64,000 bases of DNA from an uncultured Clostridia bacterium (GCA_934747965.1 CAKVHI010000001.1:215619-279618); one strand, 5' to 3'. Positions 10,432 through 19,690 are shown, counted from the stretch's first letter. The notes: generated by a model from the letters alone, not told the origin. A program made the numbers and translations.

Positions 10432-10941
10432 TTATCTTTTTACAGAAAATATGCTTGAAACAAATGCTAGACCACTGCAAACAACAGTTAAAATCAAGCC
10501 AAGCCATCCAGCATAACTGCCCGCAGAAACAATAGACCCAAAGCCATTAGCGCCACAATTTGAAGCAATAACAATTATGCTTACAATAGAGATTATTGTT
10601 AAGATTAATGTCATAACAATTAAACCAAAATTTGCAAGTTTAACAGCGTTTTTGCCTTTTAAAATCTTAGCATCTACAAGCATTTTTACTATTGCAAACA
10701 AAATTGAAATTGATGCAAAAATGATTAATAATAAAATCATTGTGCTTACACCTGCATTTGCTTCAAAATCAAGTAATTGATAGCCTGAAGATTGTGAAGA
10801 AGCAGACCCAATAACGGATGAAACTTCATACTTTACATAAGGCATTGCAAGAAGCCCAAAAATGCCAGCAGAAAAAATTAATGCAAGCAAATCAAGCAAC
10901 AAATTTCCTGTTTTTGCTTTGTTTGAAGATTTTTTAGCCAT
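10432..10941 (-). CDS. Four-helix membrane protein, unknown
   Basis: 169 residues. After a short Lys-rich N-terminus (MAKKSSNKAKTG) there are four hydrophobic segments at about 12-36, 64-88, 100-126 and 140-164, with small residues prominent. It has no motif that names a function. Monocistronic: SD AGGAGG lies upstream of the ATG, a promoter at 10966-10994 and a terminator at 10402-10430. A similar four-helix protein is at 45322-45909, but I cannot show homology by eye. Confidence 0.75.
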   Translation of the reverse strand: MAKKSSNKAKTGNLLLDLLALIFSAGIFGLLAMPYVKYEVSSVIGSASSQSSGYQLLDFEANAGVSTMILLLIIFASISILFAIVKMLVDAKILKGKNAVKLANFGLIVMTLILTIISIVSIIVIASNCGANGFGSIVSAGSYAGWLGLILTVVCSGLAFVSSIFSVKR

Positions 10942-10965
10942 ATAATATCCTCCTTTGTTTTTAAT

Positions 10966-10994
10966 ATATTATCAAACAAACCTTTTTAAGTCAA
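10966..10994 (-). promoter_or_regulatory. Promoter of the 169-residue membrane gene
   Basis: Minus strand: TTGACT (10989-10994), 17-bp spacer, TAATAT (10966-10971). Confidence 0.6.
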
Positions 10995-11086
10995 CAAAAA
11001 TTTAATCAAATCAAAACAGAAAATCTTTGGCAAAATTTTTTATATTAAAAACTTTTTTTTGTCTTTTGTAAATATCCATAAAGAAA

Positions 11087-11115
11087 TTGACAAAAATTTT
11101 TGAATTTTTTAAAAT
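11087..11115 (+). promoter_or_regulatory. Promoter of the 5-FCL gene, leaderless arrangement
   Basis: TTGACA (11087-11092), 17-bp spacer, TAAAAT (11110-11115), then 6 nt to ATG at 11122; no Shine-Dalgarno is present. Confidence 0.7.
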
Positions 11116-11121
11116 AAGTTT

Positions 11122-11661
11122 ATGAAAGATGAAATAAGAAATAAGATGATGCAAAAACGAAATAATTTGAGTTTTTGTGAAGTGCAAAGTTTATCAAACA
11201 AAATTTTTGAAAACTTAAAACCTATTTTAAACAAATATAACAAGTTTTTTGTGTATGTAAGTTTTTCAAAAGAAGTTGACACAAAAAAGATTATAAATTA
11301 TTTGTTAGATTATAACAAAGAAGTTTATGTTCCGAAAATTGAAAATAAAAATATGTTTGCAGTTAAAATTGATAATCAAACTGAATTTAGACAAAATAAA
11401 TTTAATATTTTTGAGCCAGTTAATTGTTGTTTTGAAAAAAATTTTGACAATTTTGTTTGCTTAACTCCGTGTCTTGCAACCGACCTATTTGGTAATAGAA
11501 TTGGTTATGGTGGCGGATATTATGACAAATTTTTATCAAACAAAAATTCTTCGAATGTTGCACTTTGCTATTCTTTTCAAATATTGCCAAAAATTGAAAG
11601 TGAAATTTATGATATTAAAATGGATAAAATCATAACCGAAAACGAAGTTATAAATATTTAA
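11122..11661 (+). CDS. 5-formyltetrahydrofolate cyclo-ligase
   Basis: 179 residues, normal for the family. It converts 5-formyl-THF to 5,10-methenyl-THF with ATP in folate one-carbon metabolism. Diagnostic features are the N-terminal MKDEIRNKMMQKRNNLS helix, the EVYVPKI strand and the GNRIGYGGGYYDKFL nucleotide-binding motif near residues 133-147. The gene stands alone, with its own promoter and terminator, and its start codon lies 6 nt after the -10 box. Confidence 0.93.
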   Translation: MKDEIRNKMMQKRNNLSFCEVQSLSNKIFENLKPILNKYNKFFVYVSFSKEVDTKKIINYLLDYNKEVYVPKIENKNMFAVKIDNQTEFRQNKFNIFEPVNCCFEKNFDNFVCLTPCLATDLFGNRIGYGGGYYDKFLSNKNSSNVALCYSFQILPKIESEIYDIKMDKIITENEVINI

Positions 11662-11666
11662 CAAAC

Positions 11667-11701
11667 AAAAGAACACGGCTTTTAGCAATGTTCTTTTTTT
11701 T
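11667..11701 (+). terminator. Intrinsic terminator of the 5-FCL gene
   Basis: Stem AAAAGAACA (11667-11675) pairs with TGTTCTTTT (11689-11697), followed by more T. Confidence 0.8.
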
Positions 11702-11735
11702 GTTAAAAATTAATTAAAATTAATTTTTTTTGACT

Positions 11736-12383
11736 TTAAGCAATTCTTGTTAAACTTAAATATCCTGCAGGCTCTGTTGCACTTCCAATGGTAACATTTG
11801 CCGCAGCATTATTTGAAATTCTTAAAACTCCACCCGCTGGAATATTCAAAATAATAGTGCCATTTGTTGGCGAAGAATTACTAATCGTTCGAGTTGTTCC
11901 TGCAACATCTGAATTGTTTAAATTTAAAGCAATTTTATCCGTTACAGCCGCTGTAGAGATACCAACACCATAATTTACAACATAAGTGCCAGCAGTAGGC
12001 ACAGTTACACTGTTGTTACTTAGCGTTACTCCTTGTGATGAAATTGTGCTTGATAGTGGAACACTAGAAGCATTTGTTATTGTTTGAGGTCCTGTTGAGT
12101 AAAAACTGCCAAAAGTGTTGAATGCTCCACTAGCACCAGTTGGCCCTGTAGGTCCTGTTGCACCAGTTGCTCCTACTGGCCCTTGTGGCCCCGCAACGCC
12201 CTGCAAACCTTGTATTCCTTGTGGTCCTGTTGGTCCCGTTGGCCCTGTAGGTCCTGTTGAGCCTTGTGGACCGATTGGACCGACTGGCCCTGTTGGTCCT
12301 TGAATACTTTGACCTATTTGAGAGGTTGGAACTCTTATTATCCTATTTCTTATGCAACCACAATCATTATTAAATAAACACAT
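11736..12383 (-). CDS. Short collagen-like protein with BclA-type C-terminal domain
   Basis: 215 residues. The N-terminus is Cys-containing (MCLFNNDCGCIRNRIIRVP), residues about 27-85 are Gly-X-Y triplets rich in GPT and GPQ, and residues about 88-215 form a beta-rich globular domain (GTYVVNYGVGISTAAVTDKI; PAGGVLRISNNAAANVTIG) of the trimerising BclA/TNF-like kind. Such proteins form hair-like filaments on the exosporium or surface of spore-formers; the sporulation genes in this window fit that. SD AGGAGA precedes the ATG. The upstream region lacks a clear vegetative promoter; a CATACTAT element at about 12417-12424 could be a sporulation-type -10 but is weak evidence. Confidence 0.88.
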   Translation of the reverse strand: MCLFNNDCGCIRNRIIRVPTSQIGQSIQGPTGPVGPIGPQGSTGPTGPTGPTGPQGIQGLQGVAGPQGPVGATGATGPTGPTGASGAFNTFGSFYSTGPQTITNASSVPLSSTISSQGVTLSNNSVTVPTAGTYVVNYGVGISTAAVTDKIALNLNNSDVAGTTRTISNSSPTNGTIILNIPAGGVLRISNNAAANVTIGSATEPAGYLSLTRIA

Positions 12384-12505
12384 TTTTTATTTTCTCCTAT
12401 TTGGTGTTTCCACCTATCACATAGTATGATATAAAAAAAGTTTTTGTTAAAACTTAAACAATTTAACTTTGGGTTAAAACAAAAAATTTGTTTTTGATTT
12501 TACTA

Positions 12506-12534
12506 TTGACAAGGCAAAATATTTAATTTATACT
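12506..12534 (+). promoter_or_regulatory. Promoter of the 303-residue gene, leaderless arrangement
   Basis: TTGACA (12506-12511), 17-bp spacer, TATACT (12529-12534), then 6 nt to ATG at 12541. No SD between. Confidence 0.75.
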
Positions 12535-12540
12535 TTAAGT

Positions 12541-13452
12541 ATGAAAAATTACGCAAAATTTTGTAAACTAGACATAAACAACAAAAGTTGTCAACTAAAT
12601 TTGACAGAAGGCGGGCTTGATGGCTCAAACATTTTTAACAAGTTATTCTCTGTTTTAAGATTTGCAGCCCCAGTGTGTTTGTTATTTTTTGTAACCAAGG
12701 GCTTAGTTCTTGAATATTTGCTTAATCAATCAATTTTTTTAGTCGCATATCCTTTGACAATCTCTCTATTATTTACCCTTGGAACAATGCTACCGCACAC
12801 TTTGTTTGGAAATATCTATAACTCTATTTTGAAAAATTATGTTTATAAACAAAAAATTATAAGTTTCTATAATGAAATGCGTGAACTTGAAGTTTTGAAA
12901 CAAAAAAAAGGCAAATATACTGACAATAAGCAAGAAAAAAAAGCAAAAAAGATAATAAAATATTTTGAAAAACAAACAAAAAAATTTGAAAAGTTGTCGA
13001 AAAAATATTATAAGAAAAAGGCAAAAAGGCAATATCTTGATGGTATTAAAGGTCTTGCACTAGAATGTTTGGAAACAAGGCAAGAAACAGTTGATAAATT
13101 TATTTTTCATAATGCCAAACTTTTGATAGAGTTGGTGCCAGAAAAAAAAGGATTTATCCTTGATAGATTTAACAAACGACTAAAAATTCTTAAAAGTGAT
13201 GAACCATATTATGATGAGTTTGTTTGGACAACTGAAACTGGGGAAAATTTAATCAAAAATGACTGTATTAACAAAACCGACACATCAAACTATATACAAT
13301 CGTTGCAAGAACTTTTGGGCATAGAAAACAAATCAAAAGGAATTAAAGTTGAAACTTTAAAATCTAAGCCTAAAACAATAGACAAAACAAACAAACCAAG
13401 TTTTGAAAGTATTTATAATTCTAAAAACTTAAACGAAATTTTTAATAAATAA
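12541..13452 (+). CDS. Two-helix membrane protein with Lys-rich coiled coil, unknown
   Basis: 303 residues. Two hydrophobic segments at about 37-58 and 64-88 are followed by a very Lys-rich helical stretch (about 110-170) that probably forms a coiled coil in the cytoplasm, and a polar C-terminal tail of about 130 residues. No family recognised. It is monocistronic, with a leaderless-type promoter and its own terminator. Confidence 0.75.
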   Translation: MKNYAKFCKLDINNKSCQLNLTEGGLDGSNIFNKLFSVLRFAAPVCLLFFVTKGLVLEYLLNQSIFLVAYPLTISLLFTLGTMLPHTLFGNIYNSILKNYVYKQKIISFYNEMRELEVLKQKKGKYTDNKQEKKAKKIIKYFEKQTKKFEKLSKKYYKKKAKRQYLDGIKGLALECLETRQETVDKFIFHNAKLLIELVPEKKGFILDRFNKRLKILKSDEPYYDEFVWTTETGENLIKNDCINKTDTSNYIQSLQELLGIENKSKGIKVETLKSKPKTIDKTNKPSFESIYNSKNLNEIFNK

Positions 13453-13480
13453 AAAGGTGTGAATTTGTCGCACCTTTTTT
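13451..13480 (+). terminator. Intrinsic terminator
   Basis: AAAAAGGTG/CACCTTTTTT stem with 11-nt loop immediately after the stop codon of the 303-residue gene. Confidence 0.8.
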
Positions 13481-13538
13481 ATAGTTAGAACAGATAACTT
13501 TTAATTTAAACAAACATTAAACCATGTTTTTGTGATGT

Positions 13539-15098
13539 TTAACTTAAATTTCCTATTATAACACTTCCATTAAACCAACTATTAAAATAACTTTCTAAAT
13601 CTTTTTTGCAAGTTTTTGAAAAAGCGTAAACCAAATCTGTTGGAACAGCATTTTTGCCTTTGTTTTGGTCAAAATAAAATCTTAAACTTTTTAAAAAATT
13701 AGTTTTCCCAACAAGTTGTTTTAAGTTGTCAAACATCAAAACGCCTTTAACATAAGATAGATAGATATATTCTGGCTCGGTGTTAAACTTGTCTAAATCT
13801 CTTATCATAGAAGTATCTATTGTTGTAAAAACTTCTTTGTAGACATCTAAAAACAACAAATAACTGTTTGTGGTGTTTTTTATCATCTCCTTTGTATCCA
13901 TTGAATAACTTTCGTTTTCATCAAAAAACAAATAGGTTGAATATTCTGTCAATCCTTCATCTAAAAAGCCATACTTATATTCGTTGTTGCCAACCATACC
14001 ATACCACCATTGATGAGCAATTTCATGAATAATCGTGTAGGTGTAATCTTCATAATTATCAAGGCTATCTGAAATAAAAACTAAGTTTGGATATTCCATT
14101 CCACCATACACAAAATTGCTTTCACATACGCTTAAAGTTTTGTATGGATAATTAAAAAACAATTTTGAAAAAGTTTTTAAACTGTCTTTGCAAGTTTGTA
14201 GGCTTTTGCTAGGATCTTGGTCGGAATAATAAAAATAATTTACTTCAACTCCATCAACTACCTCTTGCATAATTTTAAATTTATCACTCAAAATTAAAGC
14301 AAAATCTCGAACAGCATCTGCTTTTATGCTTGTTACTTTGTTTTCTCCGTCAACTTCTTCGTGTGTCACATATCCCGTTGAAGCCAAAGTATAGTTTTTG
14401 TTGTAGGTAACTTTTGCATCAAAATTTGAAATTTCCGAATAGAACGGATCACCGTTATAATGATAAGAGTTTGCAAAATAACCCGAATTTTTGTCGTAAA
14501 CACAAGCAATCAAAAAAAAGTTACCCAAATTTATTGTGTTGTTTCCATAACCATAGCGATGATTAATGTTTGGAAGAGAAAGAGAATACTCTAAGTTTAT
14601 ATCAACACTTTTGTTTGGCAAAAGTTCACTATCTAGGTCAACCACCAAAATATCCTTATCCGCATTCAAATATCGTGGAGATTTTGTAGTTTCACCTTGA
14701 AGTTTTACTTCAATTAATTCAAAGTTGCCATAACTTGTCCCATTAGGATAAGCCTTTTTTTCGTTTAAACTTGAAACTGGCTTGTTTACCACGCCATCAC
14801 AAAAAGCTTTTGGGTAGATATGAAAATAAACACAATTTAATATTACGTCTTCAGTTTGATTTATAAAAGTGGTCTTTTGTTTTACATTTAACTTTTTATC
14901 TTCACAATCAATCACAACATCTAGTGAATAATTATTAACATTTTGCGAAAATTCGGTAACAAAATCATCACTTTTTTTGCTTATAAAAACCAATAATGAT
15001 ATAGTAACAGAAAGAACAATCAATAAAATTGCTGTGAAAATCCAAAACTTTTTTCCAAAATTTATTTTCTTATTTTTTTTACAATCTAAATTTTTCAT
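13539..15098 (-). CDS. Membrane-anchored M1-family (aminopeptidase N-like) metallopeptidase
   Basis: 519 residues. A membrane anchor at about 18-41 precedes an extracytoplasmic beta-sandwich and the gluzincin core: substrate-binding GGMEYP (332-337), zinc site HEIAH (358-362) with the third ligand Glu381 in FLDEGLTEY, spaced 18 residues as in M1 enzymes. The C-terminal armadillo-like domain of full-length aminopeptidase N is absent, so this is a short M1 form seen in many Firmicutes. Probable role: cutting peptides outside the cell. The ATG follows a TATAAA element by 5 nt without an SD, so it may be leaderless, though no good -35 is seen. Confidence 0.88.
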   Translation of the reverse strand: MKNLDCKKNKKINFGKKFWIFTAILLIVLSVTISLLVFISKKSDDFVTEFSQNVNNYSLDVVIDCEDKKLNVKQKTTFINQTEDVILNCVYFHIYPKAFCDGVVNKPVSSLNEKKAYPNGTSYGNFELIEVKLQGETTKSPRYLNADKDILVVDLDSELLPNKSVDINLEYSLSLPNINHRYGYGNNTINLGNFFLIACVYDKNSGYFANSYHYNGDPFYSEISNFDAKVTYNKNYTLASTGYVTHEEVDGENKVTSIKADAVRDFALILSDKFKIMQEVVDGVEVNYFYYSDQDPSKSLQTCKDSLKTFSKLFFNYPYKTLSVCESNFVYGGMEYPNLVFISDSLDNYEDYTYTIIHEIAHQWWYGMVGNNEYKYGFLDEGLTEYSTYLFFDENESYSMDTKEMIKNTTNSYLLFLDVYKEVFTTIDTSMIRDLDKFNTEPEYIYLSYVKGVLMFDNLKQLVGKTNFLKSLRFYFDQNKGKNAVPTDLVYAFSKTCKKDLESYFNSWFNGSVIIGNLS

Positions 15099-15159
15099 AT
15101 CTATTTATATGCTTTAATTTTAAGATTAATGAAAAAATTAAAAAGAGTGTAAATTATGA

Positions 15160-15188
15160 TTGAAAAAAAAACAAAAAAAATATATAAT
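15160..15188 (+). promoter_or_regulatory. Promoter of the dnaD-dnaI-like operon
   Basis: TTGAAA (15160-15165), 17-bp spacer, TATAAT (15183-15188); about 55 nt leader with SD GAAGGA before ATG 15250. Confidence 0.65.
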
Positions 15189-15249
15189 ATATTAAACTTA
15201 GGTTAAACATCTGGTTTTGACCTTAAAATTTTTATTTTGAAGGATAATT

Positions 15250-16686
15250 ATGGCTTTTATAAAACAATCTATTGAACTAAAAAATTCAAGTTACACGCTT
15301 GTAAACAATTATTTTTTGAATACATTTATGCCTGTTGCAAATGAAAACGCAATAAAGGTCTATCTTTTAGGGCTTTATTTTAACAACATTAACTTGGATG
15401 CAAACACCCTAGACAATTTTTGTGATAGTTTGAATTTAACTGAAAATGAAGTTAAAGATGCTTTTTTGTATTGGGAAAAAGAAGGCTTGGTTAAAATTTC
15501 TTCAATAGATAACTTTGAAGTTATTTATCTTCCAATAGATGCTAAAACAACAAAATTTAAACCTATTGATGAGTCTAAGTATGGCGACTTTTTTGTTCTT
15601 GTTCAAAGTTTTTTGACAAGGCAAGTAACTCAAAACGAGTTTAAAGATTATGTAAGTTTGATTGAAAATGACAAAATTGAAAAAGATGCAATGCTTATGA
15701 TAATCAAATATTGCACAAACAAAGACGAAAAAATTCCTGAAAACTATATTTTGACTGTTGCAAAAAACTGGATTAGCGAAGGGATTTTGACCACCAAAAA
15801 GGTTGAAGAAAAAATAAAAGAACTTGAAAAATCAAGTGAAGATATTAAAAACCTTTTCTTTGTTTTAGGGTTAAAGCGAAGTGCAAATTTGGATGAATGT
15901 GATATGTATAACATTTGGACAAAAAGTTTTCACTACACAAGCACAGTTATTTTGTCTGTGGCTGAAAGTTTAAACAAAAAAGGTGGCATGAAAGCCTTAG
16001 ATAACAAAATTAGAAAATATCACTCTATGCAACTTTACTCTGAAGATGAAATAAAAGAATATGAAAAAAATCGCAAGCACTACTATTCTCTTGCAAAAGA
16101 TATTTGCACAAATCTTGGCTTGTTTGTTGAAAACTTTGACCCAGTTATTGAAAACTATATCAACTCTTGGATGTTTAAAGGTTATATGGATGAAACCCTA
16201 AAAACTCTTGCAAAATTTTGTTTTAAAACTGAGAACAATAGTTTGGATAAAATGGATGTGGTAATTCAAAAACTTTACAAGCAAGGTTGCGTAAGTTTGG
16301 AGGCAATCAAAGATTATATTAATGACCTTAATGAAATAGATAACAACATAAAACAAATTTTTGACAAACTTGCAATTAAAAGAATTGTAACAACTAGGGA
16401 CAGAGAGTTATATAACATCTGGTGCAATGAATGGAATATTTCAAACGAACTACTAAATTATGCACTTGAAATTTCTTGCGGAAAAGTGGCACCTTTTCAG
16501 TATTTAAACAAAGTTTTGACAAACTTTCATGAAAAAAATATCACAAGTCTTGAAATGGCAAAATCAAACAGTGAAAGCATACAAAAAAATGTTCAAGGCA
16601 AGGCTGATGTTTCTATGAACACTAGAAGTTATTCTGATGAAGAATTAAACAGATTGTTTGATAACTTAAAGGAGGTTGATGTTTAA
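15250..16686 (+). CDS. DnaD/DnaB-like primosomal protein
   Basis: 478 residues. Residues 1-90 look like the winged-helix N-terminal domain of DnaD/DnaB (TLDNFCDSLNLTENEVKDAFLYWEKEGLVKI). Two later segments, about 180-275 and 345-440, each carry the DnaD C-terminal pattern (LYNIWCNEWNISNELLNYALEI), so the C-terminal module appears duplicated. These proteins bind single-stranded DNA and help load the replicative helicase. Its stop codon overlaps the start of the DnaI-like gene by one base (TAATG), and AAGGAGG for that gene lies within this coding end, so translation is coupled. Whether it plays the DnaD or DnaB role cannot be decided here. Confidence 0.88.
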   Translation: MAFIKQSIELKNSSYTLVNNYFLNTFMPVANENAIKVYLLGLYFNNINLDANTLDNFCDSLNLTENEVKDAFLYWEKEGLVKISSIDNFEVIYLPIDAKTTKFKPIDESKYGDFFVLVQSFLTRQVTQNEFKDYVSLIENDKIEKDAMLMIIKYCTNKDEKIPENYILTVAKNWISEGILTTKKVEEKIKELEKSSEDIKNLFFVLGLKRSANLDECDMYNIWTKSFHYTSTVILSVAESLNKKGGMKALDNKIRKYHSMQLYSEDEIKEYEKNRKHYYSLAKDICTNLGLFVENFDPVIENYINSWMFKGYMDETLKTLAKFCFKTENNSLDKMDVVIQKLYKQGCVSLEAIKDYINDLNEIDNNIKQIFDKLAIKRIVTTRDRELYNIWCNEWNISNELLNYALEISCGKVAPFQYLNKVLTNFHEKNITSLEMAKSNSESIQKNVQGKADVSMNTRSYSDEELNRLFDNLKEVDV

Positions 16687-17603
16687 TGACAAAAGAAGAA
16701 ATATTAAAAAAATCAATTCAAAACATAAAAAGTAATCGTGCGATAAAAATAATGGAAAGTCAATCATACAAGCAAAGTTGTTATGATGACCAAGAAATTT
16801 TGGCACTTGCAAACGAACTAGGGAACATTAAAATTTCGATTGCTAAAGCCAAAAATGATAACCTTTCAACAACAAGTTTAAAACTAAAGAAAAAAGAACT
16901 TTTAAAACAATTTGTGCAAAAACTTTATGAAAAAGGTAAAGATGTAAACAAGATATTTCCTAATTTTGATTGTAAAATTTGCAATGATGAGGGTTTTTTG
17001 CAAAATTCGCAGATGTGTGAATGTTTAAAAAAAGAATTTCACAAAAATCTTATGATAGAAACTGGAATTGACCTTGAAGGTTATCCTATTTTGGAAAAAA
17101 TGAGTTTAGAAAAATATGAAAATAAAGATGAAATTAAAAACATTATAAAAAATTTGCTAAACATAGAAAAATCAAATTTCAACACAATACTTTTTTCGGG
17201 CGCAACAGGAACAGGAAAAACTTATATTTCTAAATGCTTTGCAAAAACTTTGTGCGAAAAAGAAATTTTAACAAGATTTTATTCTTCTTGTGAAGTAAAT
17301 AAAATGTTTTGCACCGCTCATTTTAACATTAACAAAATTGATGAAATTTTGAAAGATTTATATGACTGTGAGGTTTTGATAATTGATGACCTTGGGGCTG
17401 AAGCAAAATACAAAAACATTACAGCCGAATATTTTATAAACCTTCTTTCCGAACGCCAAAACAAAAACAAAATTACACTTTTTACAACAAACTACACGCT
17501 AAGCGACATAAAAAACACTTACACAGAGCGTTTTTTAAGCCGAATTTTGGATAAAGAAATTTCACTTAAATTTAATTTTCAAGGCAAAGATTTGAGAATT
17601 TAA
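16686..17603 (+). CDS. DnaI/DnaC-like helicase loader ATPase
   Basis: 305 residues. The N-terminal part has a Cys cluster (CKICNDEGFLQNSQMCEC, about 98-115) like the zinc-binding region of DnaI; the AAA+ core has Walker A SGATGTGKTYIS (about 173-184), Walker B VLIIDDLGAE and the sensor FTTNYT. It loads the replicative DNA helicase onto DNA in concert with DnaD-like proteins; the overlapping dnaD-like gene supports this. Ribosome-binding site AAGGAGG sits inside the upstream gene. Confidence 0.92.
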   Translation: MTKEEILKKSIQNIKSNRAIKIMESQSYKQSCYDDQEILALANELGNIKISIAKAKNDNLSTTSLKLKKKELLKQFVQKLYEKGKDVNKIFPNFDCKICNDEGFLQNSQMCECLKKEFHKNLMIETGIDLEGYPILEKMSLEKYENKDEIKNIIKNLLNIEKSNFNTILFSGATGTGKTYISKCFAKTLCEKEILTRFYSSCEVNKMFCTAHFNINKIDEILKDLYDCEVLIIDDLGAEAKYKNITAEYFINLLSERQNKNKITLFTTNYTLSDIKNTYTERFLSRILDKEISLKFNFQGKDLRI

Positions 17604-17621
17604 AATTATTGGGAGAACACT

Positions 17622-18173
17622 ATGAAAATAAGATTTCCTGCTGTGTTTAGACAAGAAAAAAATAGTACGGTTTACAGCGTATTTTTTCCAGACATTTTAG
17701 GATGCGTTACTTGTGGGAATAATTTTGATGAAGCCTTATCAATGGCGAAAGACGCATTGATTTGTGCGGTTGAAGAAAATTTTTTTGATTGTGAAACAAC
17801 TGTGCCAACCCCAATAACACAACTTCAAAAATATTATCCTAATGACATAGTAAGGCTTATCATAGTTGAAATCAATGCTGAACAAATCAGACCGAAAGTA
17901 GAGAGAAAAGTTTATTCCTTTCCTGTCGTGATAAAAAAAGATGAAAAAGATAGCGATGTTTTTGGATTTTTCCCTGACATTAAAGATTCAAGTTTTTGCT
18001 CTGATTCTCTTGTGAAGGCTGTGTGCGTAGCACACGCAATTCTTGCAAAAAAACTTAAAATTAAAAAGGTTAGAAACACAATTCCTTCAAAAAAATCTGA
18101 AATTGAAAAATTGTATCCAAGCGATATTGTAAAAGATATTGAACTTGAAGAAAGAATATTTAAAGATAAATAG
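17622..18173 (+). CDS. Tandem double HicB-like domain protein
   Basis: 183 residues. Residues 1-80 match the HicB antitoxin fold: MKIRFPAVF strand, VFFPDILGCVTCG, then a FDEALSMAKDALICAVEE helix. Residues about 94-178 repeat the pattern more loosely (VYSFPVVI, FGFFPDIKDSSFCSD, KAVCVAHAILAKK), including the P-S-D-I end (YPNDIV / YPSDIV). No HicA toxin lies on either side and no DNA-binding helix-turn-helix is obvious. SD GGGAGA precedes the ATG. It may be an orphan regulator or a stand-alone protein with no toxin role. Confidence 0.8.
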   Translation: MKIRFPAVFRQEKNSTVYSVFFPDILGCVTCGNNFDEALSMAKDALICAVEENFFDCETTVPTPITQLQKYYPNDIVRLIIVEINAEQIRPKVERKVYSFPVVIKKDEKDSDVFGFFPDIKDSSFCSDSLVKAVCVAHAILAKKLKIKKVRNTIPSKKSEIEKLYPSDIVKDIELEERIFKDK

Positions 18174-18179
18174 TAGCAA

Positions 18180-18223
18180 AAAAAACAAGACAAAGTTGCA
18201 ACTTCAATTTTGTCTTGTTTTTT
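18180..18223. terminator. Bidirectional terminator
   Basis: Stem AAAACAAGACAAA/TTTGTCTTGTTTT between the HicB-like gene and the convergent TPR gene. Confidence 0.85.
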
Positions 18224-18241
18224 ATTGTATTTCAATTTAAC

Positions 18242-19690
18242 TTAATTGTTAACTGTTTCATTAAACATTTTAACCAATTCAAAATATTCTTGATTTTTGT
18301 CTTTCACTTCAAGCAATTTTTCTCTTGTTAATTTTGCATATTTAATTCTATTTTGAGTTTCTCCCAAAGATTTATAAATCATAAACATATTAAAATTAAT
18401 ATCCGCCAAATTTAAAACATAATCACCTTCAAAAACATTCATTTCCATGGTTATTAAATAATCAAGATAAACTTGCAAAGCTTCTTTAAGTTTTCCATCT
18501 TTAGTTAGTGATAAGCCTAATTCTTTTATGGTCATGTAGTACATATAATAGGCTTCGTTAATATTATAATTCTTGCAAATATTCATAACTTTATAATATT
18601 GTTCAACGGATTTTTCGACTTCACCAAGAGCATATAAACTTGTTGCCAAATTGTATGTATACTTTGCAATTCTGTAAAGTTTTCCGAGCTCGGTTTGCCC
18701 AGTCATTTGATTTACATAATCAACCGCTTTTTTTGCACAAGCAACGGCTTTTTGATAATTTTGCTCATAAAAATATGCTACATGTTTTATCATATAAGCC
18801 TGACTTATCATGTCAACAACAAGGTCTGTCTTATCCATTTTTTCAAAAGCGTTTATTGCTTTATCAGTAATTTCTTGACCTTTATCAAACTCTCCTAGTT
18901 TAACTAAACTATCCCCAAAAGAATTTAGGAACATAATATATTGTAAATTAATTTGCTCTTTTTCTTTATTACTCAACTTTTTATAAAAATTTTCAACTTC
19001 TTGTTGAATCTTATAAATTTCACTAACATTACCTAATTGTATGTAACAATTTAAAAGTGAACTGCTATTTAAAAAATAAGTGTCAAAAGGCATACTATTT
19101 TTGTCTATACTATAAAGTCTATTCAAAATTTCTTTTGCGTCAAGTAAACAATTTAATGAAGATTCAAAATCACGATTTACAAACAAAATATTTCCAAGTC
19201 TGAAAATTAGTTTTGCTTGATTATCTAAAGTTTTAACATTTGGTTTTTTGCAAATTTTTATTAATTCAATGACACGCTCAATTAATTGCTTTGCTTCCAT
19301 AATCATGTTATTATTAAGCAAAACTGGGCAAATACCTCCCGACATATCGCTAAGCACATCAATTTCCTTTTCACATAAGCCATTAGTGTCGGCTTCATGA
19401 AACAAAGCGCTCATTGCGAAAATACCAATATCTACATAATCTTGCGTGCTAACATAACTATTATTGGCTGATTGAAAAATCATCAGAATATATACGGCAG
19501 GGATGATTTCAAAATCATACTTTATTTTTTTTGTTTTTTTGTCAACAACATAAATTTTTTGAAAGTCAAAATTTAAAGATTTTACTGTTGATATAATTTC
19601 ATCAAAATAATCTCTTCGTTGTTGTTCTGTCATATCACATACTTTTTCATGTTCCAAATTCAAGGCTCTTTCAAAATCTTTTTGTTTCAT
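18242..19690 (-). CDS. TPR-repeat protein, unknown
   Basis: 482 residues, with no signal peptide or membrane segment. Residues about 140-470 contain repeated helical pairs with TPR spacing (e.g. YTYNLATSLYALGEVEKSVEQYYKV). The first 130 residues resemble no domain I know. The ATG is preceded by GGAGGGGG. It is the last gene of a three-gene operon with the Sel1 protein (9-bp gap) and the 322-residue protein. Probably a scaffold in a cytoplasmic complex; function unknown. Confidence 0.8.
   Translation of the reverse strand: MKQKDFERALNLEHEKVCDMTEQQRRDYFDEIISTVKSLNFDFQKIYVVDKKTKKIKYDFEIIPAVYILMIFQSANNSYVSTQDYVDIGIFAMSALFHEADTNGLCEKEIDVLSDMSGGICPVLLNNNMIMEAKQLIERVIELIKICKKPNVKTLDNQAKLIFRLGNILFVNRDFESSLNCLLDAKEILNRLYSIDKNSMPFDTYFLNSSSLLNCYIQLGNVSEIYKIQQEVENFYKKLSNKEKEQINLQYIMFLNSFGDSLVKLGEFDKGQEITDKAINAFEKMDKTDLVVDMISQAYMIKHVAYFYEQNYQKAVACAKKAVDYVNQMTGQTELGKLYRIAKYTYNLATSLYALGEVEKSVEQYYKVMNICKNYNINEAYYMYYMTIKELGLSLTKDGKLKEALQVYLDYLITMEMNVFEGDYVLNLADINFNMFMIYKSLGETQNRIKYAKLTREKLLEVKDKNQEYFELVKMFNETVNN

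Noticed and set aside
12115..12303. Proline-rich frame with GPVGPVGP-like sequence on the plus strand
   Set aside because: It is the antisense shadow of the Gly-X-Y region of the collagen-like gene; reverse-strand reading of GGN-CCN repeats gives Gly/Pro again.
17622..18173. Complete HicAB toxin-antitoxin system
   Set aside because: No HicA-sized frame lies adjacent on either strand; upstream is the DnaI-like gene and downstream a convergent TPR gene.
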